Source: an uncultured Bacteroidia bacterium
Lineage (GTDB): Bacteria; Bacteroidota; Bacteroidia; Bacteroidales; UBA932
Direction: 5' to 3'
DNA length: 49,294 bases
NCBI GenBank assembly: GCA_902774145.1
Contig: CACYHC010000013.1
Location: 1-49,294 of the forward strand
The position numbers and the translations under genes were made by a program. Of this stretch, positions 42,825 to 49,294 are shown piece by piece. The notes beneath the pieces are model-generated. The model worked only from the letters and a program-made list of their open reading frames with translations, had not been told where the DNA came from and searched no databases. How positions within the stretch are numbered: position 1 is the stretch's first letter; each line of letters starts with the position of its first letter.

Positions 42825-44739
42825 ATTATTTCTCTTATTCACCCTGATCCTTCCTCTGTGTGCCACTGCGCAGCAGAGGAAGGTGTTGTTTACGCTGCCG
42901 GAAAGCAACCCGGAGGGGAAGCGCTTCACGCAAGAGGCGGTGGTGGACGGGAGCCTGTATCCGCGGACGCCGGAACTCCAAAGCGTGGAGCCCGGCGCCA
43001 TCGAAGCCGCTCCCCGCTTTTTCACGCGGGACGGCAGCGTCTTTCTCCGGACGGAAGACGGCGGGCAGGTCTGCATCGCCCGCAGCGAGGAGGACGGCAT
43101 CGTGTACGGCGAGACCGTATCGCGCAATGAATTCGGCATTACGGGCGGCATCTTCCCCTCGCCGTCGGGCACGAAAGTCGCCTTCTACCGCAAGGACGAG
43201 CGGGCGGTGACCCGCTATCCCCTGCTGAATATCCGCAGCCGCAGCGGCAGCGCCCGGATGATCCGCTATCCGATGAACGGCATGCGCTCGGAACGGCTCA
43301 GCCTCCTTATCTATGACTGCGAGAGCGGAAAGACCGTCACCATTACGCCGACGGACTTCGACGACGAGCGCTACCTGACGGGGGTCAGCTGGTCCCCGGA
43401 CGAAAAAACCGTTTACATCCAGGTACTGGCCCGCAGCCAGCACGACCTGCACCTGAACGCCTACCGCGCCGACGACGGGCGCTTCAAACGCACCCTGCTC
43501 AGCGAGCACAACGACGCCTGGGTGGAACCGCTGGACCCGATCTGGTTCTGGGACGGCCGCAACGACTGGTTCCTCTACCGCACGGACAACCGCGACGGCT
43601 GGCGCAACCTCTATCTCTGCGACACCCTGGGACGGAACATCACCCGTCTGACGGAAGAAAACGCCGATGTACACTACGTCACCAACCGGGACGGCTGCCT
43701 CTATTACACGAGTGCCGTGGTCTCCCCCGTGGAGAACCACCTCTTCCGCTTCCCGGTACAGATCTCCCGCAAGGGAAAGGTCCGGACCGGAAAACCGCAG
43801 CGGCTGACCTCCGGCCCCGCCTGGCACCACATCACTTTCCTGCCGGAGAAGAACGCCTTCCTGGACCGCTGGAGCAGCCCTTCCGTGCCCGGGCAGGTGG
43901 CGCTTATCGACGAGCGGGGCGGCCTGCTGGAAGGCCCGCTGCCGGCGGAAGACCCGTTGAAGGACTATGCCGTCTGTGAAGTGGAGCTCGGCACCGTCAA
44001 GTCTGCGGACGGCGTCACGGACAATTACTACCGGCTCATCAAGCCGCTGGGCTGGACGCCCGAAGGCAAGTATCCCGTCATCCATTATGTCTACGGCGGA
44101 CCGCACTCCCAGATGGTCACCCACGCCTGGCTGGGTAATATCCGGATGTGGGAAATGCTGATGGCCCAGCGCGGCTATGTGGTCTATGTCCAGGACAACC
44201 GGGGCACGCAGAACCGCGGCGCAGCCTTTGAGAAGGCCATCAACCGCCGCTGCGGTCAGGCCGAAATGGAAGACCAGGTGGCGGGACTGACGGCGCTGCT
44301 CCGTGAGCCCTGGGCGGACGAAGCGCGCGTAGGTGTCTATGGCTGGAGCTACGGAGGCTTTATGGCCATCTCCCTGTTGACCCACTATCCCCAAATCTAC
44401 AAAGCCGGGGTGGCGGGCGGTCCCGTCATCGACTGGAAATGGTATGAGGTGATGTACGGAGAGCGCTATATGGACACGCCCGAAACCAACCCGGAGGGCT
44501 TTGCGCAGACCAGTCTCATTCCCCAGGCACAAAACCTGCAGGGCCGCCTGCTGCTGATGCAGGGGCAACTGGACGACACGGTGGTGAATCTCCATTCACT
44601 GAGTTTCGTGCAGGCCTGCGTGGAAGCGGGGAAATGCCCCGACTACTTCCCCTATCCCCTTTCCGCCCACAATGTGCGCGGTCCCTGGCGGGCGCAGATG
44701 AATACAAAGATTACCGCCTTTTTTGACGGTAATCTTTGA
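42817..44739 (+). CDS. Secreted dipeptidyl peptidase IV-like serine peptidase (S9B), probable TTG start
   Basis: The 640-residue protein has an N-terminal beta-propeller and a C-terminal alpha/beta hydrolase domain. The triad is complete: Ser511 in GWSYGGF, Asp586 in GQLDDTV and His618 in SAHNVRG. No ATG precedes the signal peptide ([19 protein letters not shown]) in this frame except deep inside pckA (42664). The TTG at 42817, overlapping the pckA stop, gives a perfect signal peptide and translational coupling. Some 80-100 residues fewer than usual Bacteroidota DPP-IV, the difference falling in the propeller region. It releases X-Pro dipeptides in the periplasm, feeding POT-type import. Confidence 0.85.
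   Translation: MTRLFLLFTLILPLCATAQQRKVLFTLPESNPEGKRFTQEAVVDGSLYPRTPELQSVEPGAIEAAPRFFTRDGSVFLRTEDGGQVCIARSEEDGIVYGETVSRNEFGITGGIFPSPSGTKVAFYRKDERAVTRYPLLNIRSRSGSARMIRYPMNGMRSERLSLLIYDCESGKTVTITPTDFDDERYLTGVSWSPDEKTVYIQVLARSQHDLHLNAYRADDGRFKRTLLSEHNDAWVEPLDPIWFWDGRNDWFLYRTDNRDGWRNLYLCDTLGRNITRLTEENADVHYVTNRDGCLYYTSAVVSPVENHLFRFPVQISRKGKVRTGKPQRLTSGPAWHHITFLPEKNAFLDRWSSPSVPGQVALIDERGGLLEGPLPAEDPLKDYAVCEVELGTVKSADGVTDNYYRLIKPLGWTPEGKYPVIHYVYGGPHSQMVTHAWLGNIRMWEMLMAQRGYVVYVQDNRGTQNRGAAFEKAINRRCGQAEMEDQVAGLTALLREPWADEARVGVYGWSYGGFMAISLLTHYPQIYKAGVAGGPVIDWKWYEVMYGERYMDTPETNPEGFAQTSLIPQAQNLQGRLLLMQGQLDDTVVNLHSLSFVQACVEAGKCPDYFPYPLSAHNVRGPWRAQMNTKITAFFDGNL
44705..44738. terminator. Perfect 12-bp hairpin at the 3' end of the peptidase gene
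   Basis: CAAAGATTACCG (44705-44716) and its exact complement (44727-44738) flank a 10-nt loop containing six Ts. The stem encodes the last codons and part of the stop, and the convergent GH43 gene ends 15 nt away. It could terminate or stabilise both transcripts. There is no T-run after either arm. Confidence 0.5.
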
Positions 44740-44753
44740 GAACGTGTCAGAAA

Positions 44754-46532
44754 TCAGAACTGCGGCGCCACGTCCTGCAGCAGCGGATGGCCAGTCTCGA
44801 AGTACGGCCAGCCCTCCGCGTCCCAGAAAAGACGCTGCAGGAAGAGCATACGTGTCTCGGAAGCGTCCGGCGAGGGACGGTAATGACAGTGGTAGAAGAT
44901 ATAGTCCTGTCCGGTCTTGTCCGTAAAGATTTCCCCGTTGTGCCCGGGGCCGAAAACGCTGTCCGCGCAGGCCGGATCCGTAGAGAGGAGGGCGGGGGCA
45001 AGTCCCTGGCGCATATCCACGCCGTTCCGGTCCAGGTACGGGCCGGTAATGTTCTGGCTGCGCCCGCAGACCAGCTTGTAAGTCGTATTGGAATAAAGCC
45101 CGCCGCTGGCAAACAGATACCACCAGCCGTTCCGCTTGTACAGGTAAGCCCCCTCGTACACGCCGGAACGGGAAGGGTTCTCCGCACTCGTCAGTCCGGC
45201 GATGTGCTTGTACTCCGCACCGGGGGCAAGCGCGCTCCCGTCGGCGTTCAACTGCACGATATGCATTTTCCCGATGCTGCCGAAGGCCATCCAAACCTTC
45301 CCGTCCGCTTCAAGCACGAAGGGGTCGATGGTATCCTTGATGCCCGTATCCTCATAGGCAGTCACGACCGACACGAATTCATAGGGGCCGCGGATATTCT
45401 CCGAGCGCAGCGCGACGATGCGCGTATCGTGATGGTCCCCACCGCTTAGCACCACCGACACATACAGCATATGCTTCCCGCCGATAAAGGCATAGGCGGG
45501 CGCCCAGCGGTGGTTGGCATAGCCGGTCATCACGGTATAGGCCGATGCGGCGATCAGGCGCTTGCCGCTGTCCTCCCAGTGTACGAGGTCGGGACTGACG
45601 AGGTAATTCCGTTTCCCGGAACCCTCTGTCGAGAAGGAGCACCAGCACCGCGTCGCGGCATCATAGAAGACTGTCGGATCGGGCCAGTTCTTCGCCCAGA
45701 CGGGATTAACGATTTCCAGGGCGCCGGGATGGCATTCATCGCTCGTCCCCTCGACCAGCGTCCCCGTCGGCACATACGCCACTTCGGTGTCGTACATTAC
45801 GCCCTCGCACGCTTCAAACGCCTTCGGGGAGACCAGGTCCTGGAAATGATTGTTGCTGTCCACGATGCGCATCTTCACGCCGGAAGCATAATTCCCCGCG
45901 GCGATGGCGGCGATGACCGGACGCCCGGCCGGAATCTCAGGTGCACCACTTACCGTCACGCCCCCGCCGGAGCCCGTCATTTTCAGCTTCGGACCGGACT
46001 GCAACTGCATCTCCCCGCTCATCCCTTCCCCGCCGACCGCGGAAAATTCAACGCGCTGGAGCGCGGGCGCACCCGTCACGGTCAAACGGATGAACGCGGT
46101 CCCGCAGCGCAGTGCCATCTCGCTCTTATCCGCCTGATACCCGTACAAGAGCGCGGCGGACGGGTCGAAACTTCCCTCCGTCCAGGTCTGCGCCGAGGGA
46201 AGCACGACACTGCCGTAACGCGCATTTAGGGGCTTATACGAAGCGGCGACATAGCGCGATGCGGGATACAGCGCATAATACGGCGCGCTGAGCGTGCCGG
46301 GGAAGGAAAAATCGGCGCTGAGGCCGCCGTCCTTCAGGCTGATTGCGGTAGAAGTCACCCCGTTCACGACGAGGGCGTCCCCCGCCGTCCAACGCACCTT
46401 CCGGCCGTCGAGCACCGTGCGGGAGGCTTCATCGACGCGGGCACGGATGAGCGTCACCTCAGGGGCTTCCGCCTCCCGGACCGTACAGGCCGCGAGCGCG
46501 AAAAGCGTCAGGAACAGGAACTTGCGTTTCAT
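44754..46532 (-). CDS. Lipoprotein: fimbrillin-like module + GH43 endo-arabinanase-like domain
   Basis: The 592-residue protein has a lipobox ALAAC (Cys16). The module (about 25-255) has EASRTVL, WTAGDALVVNG, APYYALYPAS, GSFDPSAALL and AAGNYASGVKMRIVD. The hinge PTGTLVEGTSD (256-266) leads to a GH43 propeller. Its three acidic residues are Asp285 (WPDPTV), Asp403 (TIDPFV) and Glu460 (GVYEGAYL). GRSQNITGPY and GPGHNGE match arabinan endo-1,5-alpha-L-arabinosidases. From about residue 272 it is a near copy of the neighbouring protein at 46539, which lacks the module. Last gene of the minus-strand run, 6 nt after that neighbour. Confidence 0.83.
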   Translation of the reverse strand: MKRKFLFLTLFALAACTVREAEAPEVTLIRARVDEASRTVLDGRKVRWTAGDALVVNGVTSTAISLKDGGLSADFSFPGTLSAPYYALYPASRYVAASYKPLNARYGSVVLPSAQTWTEGSFDPSAALLYGYQADKSEMALRCGTAFIRLTVTGAPALQRVEFSAVGGEGMSGEMQLQSGPKLKMTGSGGGVTVSGAPEIPAGRPVIAAIAAGNYASGVKMRIVDSNNHFQDLVSPKAFEACEGVMYDTEVAYVPTGTLVEGTSDECHPGALEIVNPVWAKNWPDPTVFYDAATRCWCSFSTEGSGKRNYLVSPDLVHWEDSGKRLIAASAYTVMTGYANHRWAPAYAFIGGKHMLYVSVVLSGGDHHDTRIVALRSENIRGPYEFVSVVTAYEDTGIKDTIDPFVLEADGKVWMAFGSIGKMHIVQLNADGSALAPGAEYKHIAGLTSAENPSRSGVYEGAYLYKRNGWWYLFASGGLYSNTTYKLVCGRSQNITGPYLDRNGVDMRQGLAPALLSTDPACADSVFGPGHNGEIFTDKTGQDYIFYHCHYRPSPDASETRMLFLQRLFWDAEGWPYFETGHPLLQDVAPQF

Positions 46533-46538
46533 CAGTAC

Positions 46539-47567
46539 TTACAATTGCGGGGCGACGTCCTTCAGCAGCGGATGGCCGGTTTCGAAATACGGCCAGCCTT
46601 TATCGTCCCAGAAAAGGCGCTGCAGGAAGAGCGTGCGGGTTTCTTCCATCGCCGCGGACGAGCGGTAATGGCAATGGTAGAACATATAGTCCTGCCCGGT
46701 CTTGTCGGTAAAGATTTCCCCGTTGTGGCCGGGGCCGAAGACGAGTTCGTTGCCGGGGGCGGTGGACAGCAGCGCCGGGGCTTTCCCCTGCCGCATATCC
46801 TTGCCGTTGCGGTCCTTGTAGGGGCCGGTGATATTCTTGCTGCGGCCGCAGACCAGTTTGTAGGTACCGTTGGCGTAATAGCCGCCGCTGGCAAAAAGAT
46901 ACCACAACTCGCCGTGGCGATACAGATAGGCTCCCTCGTACACGCCGGAGCGGCTGTGGTCATCCTCGACCGACAGTCCGGCGATGTGTTTGTAAACAGC
47001 CCCCGGCGCAACCGCAGTCCCGTCGGCGTTCAGTTCCACGATATGCATTTTCCCAACGCTGCCGAAGGCCATCCAGACCTTTCCGTCCGCTTCGAGCACA
47101 AAGGGGTCGATGCTGTCCTTGATACCGGTATCCTCATAGGCCGTCACGATGGCTTCAAAGCTGTAGGGGCCGCAGGGGTTTTCCGCACCCAGTACGGCGA
47201 TACGGGTATCGTGCCCGCCGGCACCCGTGCGCACCACCGACACATATAGCCTGTGCTGCCCGCCGATAAAGGCGTAGCCGGGGGCCCAGCGATGGTTGGC
47301 ATAGCTGGACATTATCGTGTAGGCGGACGGGGCGATGAGGCGTTTGCCGCTGTCCCGCCAATGGACCAGGTCCGTACTGACCAGATAGTTCCGCCGCCCC
47401 GAACCTTCCGTGGAGAAACTCACCCACTGCCCGGCGCCGGCGTCATAGAACACCGTCGGGTCCGGCCAGTTCTTCGGCCACACCGGATTGTTGAAAAACG
47501 GTCCTTCAGCACTTGCCGTCTGCCACAGCAGCAACACCGCCGCCGTCAATATTATTGTTTTTTTCAC
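46539..47567 (-). CDS. Secreted GH43 endo-arabinanase-like enzyme without fimbrillin module
   Basis: The 342-residue protein has a Sec signal peptide (1 to about 20) followed directly by the propeller (NNPVWPKNWPDPTVFYD). Catalytic acids are Asp36, Asp154 (SIDPFV) and Glu211 (GVYEGAYL); His281 in GPGHNGE is the likely metal ligand at the propeller centre. GRSKNITGPYKDRNGKDM is typical of endo-1,5-alpha-L-arabinanases. It overlaps the stop of the SGNH gene by 4 nt. Compared with 44754 it is the same catalytic unit without lipid anchor and module, so probably periplasmic or released. Confidence 0.86.
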   Translation of the reverse strand: MKKTIILTAAVLLLWQTASAEGPFFNNPVWPKNWPDPTVFYDAGAGQWVSFSTEGSGRRNYLVSTDLVHWRDSGKRLIAPSAYTIMSSYANHRWAPGYAFIGGQHRLYVSVVRTGAGGHDTRIAVLGAENPCGPYSFEAIVTAYEDTGIKDSIDPFVLEADGKVWMAFGSVGKMHIVELNADGTAVAPGAVYKHIAGLSVEDDHSRSGVYEGAYLYRHGELWYLFASGGYYANGTYKLVCGRSKNITGPYKDRNGKDMRQGKAPALLSTAPGNELVFGPGHNGEIFTDKTGQDYMFYHCHYRSSAAMEETRTLFLQRLFWDDKGWPYFETGHPLLKDVAPQL

Positions 47568-49294
47568 TGTACAATCGAGAACCGGACCCAGCTGTAATTC
47601 GTACTCCAGAAGCAGAGGGTGGAATAATACGCCCCGTCCTTCATATGGGGCTCATCCCGCTGCACCGGGTTGCCGTCTTCAGCCTGGATGGAACCGTCGG
47701 CGCAACGCACCCGGAAGCGCAGATAGCCCTCCGGCACGGCGTTCGCAAAGGTCATCGTTACACTGACGGAATTCATCTTGTACTTGAGGGCCACCGTCGC
47801 GTCACGCGTAAAAGGCGTGTCGCCGTAGGAAGTGAGCTCCGAATGGTCGCACTTCCACTCGCCGCCGTCCAGGTAGTCGAAATACCAGAAAATGGGCGCG
47901 TGGTCCACATACATCGGGATATAGAGCTTCACCTTCGTTCCGGCGGCAAAGTTCCGCACCGGGATCACGAATTCGAAGCAGTCCCCCGTCCAGACACCCT
48001 GTACCTTGGGCGTGGAGAGGTTGTTGCTAGCGGAGCCCTGGGAATTCGTGCGGCTGTAGACGATGTCCTGGCGCGGCCGGGACACGGAAAGCCACTTGGC
48101 AAAGCACTGGGGCTGGTTGGCAATCCACACGCCGTGGCTGAGCCAGTAGGGCTGCGGGCCGGTTCCGGCCTGCGCCACGCCGTCCACAAAGCCGATCGGA
48201 AAGTCCACCGGGAAGGTGGCGGGCTCGAAGTCCACGCCGGTGAGGTCCATCGTCGTGGCACCGGGTTGGTCCACGTAATTTGTGTTGACCGGAACGGACG
48301 AGAGGTCGGTAATCTGCATCGGATGCTCGTACGCGGCATCCACGGCCGCCCACAGCACGTCGATGTTGCCGTCGGTGACCGGCGTCGTATAAGCCGACTC
48401 CGAGGGGAAGAACTCCTTGTAGCGGAACGGGACCTCCTTGTAATCCATTCCCGTATATTCCGTCAGCAGCGTCTTCCAGAGCAGGCAGGCTCCCGCGTAG
48501 CGGACGGCGCCGTAGTCCATATGGAGCGCATCGCCGCGGAAAAGGTCCTTGCCGTTGTCGATGTTCAGCGCGCTGGTGCGCAGGTTCTGCATCAGCGCCG
48601 CCGTGGAAATCATATGCTCGAAGCCGAAGCCTTCCTCCGGGTCCATCATATGCACCGCGTTCCCCTCGATGCAGGTATTGAACTGGAGGACGTTGTCGTC
48701 GTTGAAATACTTGATCAGCGAACTGTTGCCCGTCCCGAAGGTATGCGACAGATAGTAGTAGAACTTGGCCGAGGGACTGGTCGCCCGGATCTTGCTGATC
48801 AGGCCGCCCACGGCCGCGCGCTCGGCGTAATTGTCCTTGGTCCAGTCCCAGCAATAGCTGGTGCCGGTGTATTCCTGCAGCACGACGATGTCGAAGGAGC
48901 CCTCGTCCACCGCTTCCTTGAGGGAATGGTTATTGGTCAGGAGGCCGCGCAGACGCATCTGGCCGGAACGCCAGTGCATAATCGAACAGATGTCCGCCTG
49001 CGTGTAATTGGTATTGTAGCCCACCAGATAATAGCCGCCGTGATAGGTACGGGTAATCTCCACATTGCGCACGCCGGCGCTGTTGAGCATGAAGGGCAGG
49101 AGGTCCGTGGCGTCGACGGTATGGCTGTTGCCGACAAAAAGAATCCGCAGCGGCGTTCCCGTAGGCAGGTCGCCCCCGTCTTCACCGTCGCCGGTATCGC
49201 CCTCCACGAGCGTCCCCGTCGGCACAAAGGTCAGGGACGTATTGTACACCGTCCCCGCCGCAGCCGTGAAGGAACGCGTCGAGCGGATGTCCTG
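47564..49294 (-). CDS. Partial: fimbrillin-like module end + DUF4886/SGNH hydrolase-like domain
   Basis: The gene runs off the right edge; 576 codons remain and the frame is open to the last base. The first visible residues (QDIRSTRSFTAAAGTVY) are the end of the same fimbrillin-like module, then the hinge PTGTLVEGDTGDGEDGG. The catalytic part has SGNH block I as GNSHTVDA and a late DALHMDYG with the Asp/His pair, as in DUF4886. A C-terminal beta-rich region of about 200 residues ends FSIVQ. SGNH enzymes remove acetyl or other ester groups, so a glycan esterase is likely. A lipobox is presumed but outside the window. Confidence 0.75.
   Translation of the reverse strand, partial: QDIRSTRSFTAAAGTVYNTSLTFVPTGTLVEGDTGDGEDGGDLPTGTPLRILFVGNSHTVDATDLLPFMLNSAGVRNVEITRTYHGGYYLVGYNTNYTQADICSIMHWRSGQMRLRGLLTNNHSLKEAVDEGSFDIVVLQEYTGTSYCWDWTKDNYAERAAVGGLISKIRATSPSAKFYYYLSHTFGTGNSSLIKYFNDDNVLQFNTCIEGNAVHMMDPEEGFGFEHMISTAALMQNLRTSALNIDNGKDLFRGDALHMDYGAVRYAGACLLWKTLLTEYTGMDYKEVPFRYKEFFPSESAYTTPVTDGNIDVLWAAVDAAYEHPMQITDLSSVPVNTNYVDQPGATTMDLTGVDFEPATFPVDFPIGFVDGVAQAGTGPQPYWLSHGVWIANQPQCFAKWLSVSRPRQDIVYSRTNSQGSASNNLSTPKVQGVWTGDCFEFVIPVRNFAAGTKVKLYIPMYVDHAPIFWYFDYLDGGEWKCDHSELTSYGDTPFTRDATVALKYKMNSVSVTMTFANAVPEGYLRFRVRCADGSIQAEDGNPVQRDEPHMKDGAYYSTLCFWSTNYSWVRFSIVQ

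Overview
The window reads as chromosomal DNA of a GC-rich member of the Bacteroidales (Bacteroidota). Four lines of evidence point there. The arginine pathway uses the N-acyl-ornithine carbamoyltransferase typical of this phylum. Promoter-like TAnnTTTG boxes, some with an upstream TTG at 19-20 nt, precede several genes. Starts are not preceded by consistent Shine-Dalgarno sequences. Several lipoproteins carry a fimbrillin-like (Mfa-type) N-terminal module. By eye the coding GC is about 60%. Genus cannot be decided from the sequence. No rRNA, tRNA, CRISPR array, insertion sequence or SusC/SusD pair was seen.

Layout. (1) 122-13666, plus strand: one tight run argC-argD-argF'-argB-argE-argH-carB-gdhA, continued by a periplasmic class-I glutamine-amidotransferase-like hydrolase and a secreted GH127-like protein. 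Most junctions overlap by a few bases. (2) 13663-14609, minus: tatC and tatA. (3) 14654-23331, plus: a BASS-type transporter, then four secreted or lipoprotein glycan-active proteins. Three are sialidase-fold (possibly GH93-like) propellers and one is GH43-like. (4) 23632-25314: a POT peptide transporter, followed by overlapping genes for a zeta-type P-loop kinase and the TldD/TldE protease. (5) 28663-35127: SlyD, a family-2 glycosyltransferase, TrkA, GrpE, DnaJ and RecQ. (6) 35128-36833: an AT-rich accessory island. It holds a RelB/DinJ-PIN toxin-antitoxin pair flanked by two diverged copies of a GC-rich repeat, and the promoter and first 31 codons of what looks like a truncated helicase gene. 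(7) 36834-41140: a DUF1295 membrane protein, a deleted remnant of a cation efflux gene, and a minus-strand run luxS - GH127-like lipoprotein - phosphotransferase. (8) 41217-44739, plus: pckA overlapped by a dipeptidyl peptidase IV gene that probably starts at TTG. (9) 44754-49294, minus: two GH43 endo-arabinanase-like enzymes and a DUF4886/SGNH hydrolase-like protein that runs off the right edge.

The most interesting content is a SusCD-less set of cell-envelope glycan enzymes. Five proteins (15692, 19454, 21376, 44754 and the edge gene at 47564) share one fimbrillin-like N-terminal module but carry different C-terminal enzyme domains. In two places a module-bearing lipoprotein lies beside a close paralogue of the same catalytic domain that has only a signal peptide: 19454 next to 18273, and 44754 next to 46539. 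Together with two GH127-like proteins the set looks aimed at arabinose-rich plant glycan, with tethered and soluble versions of the same enzyme. Function is inferred from family and context only.
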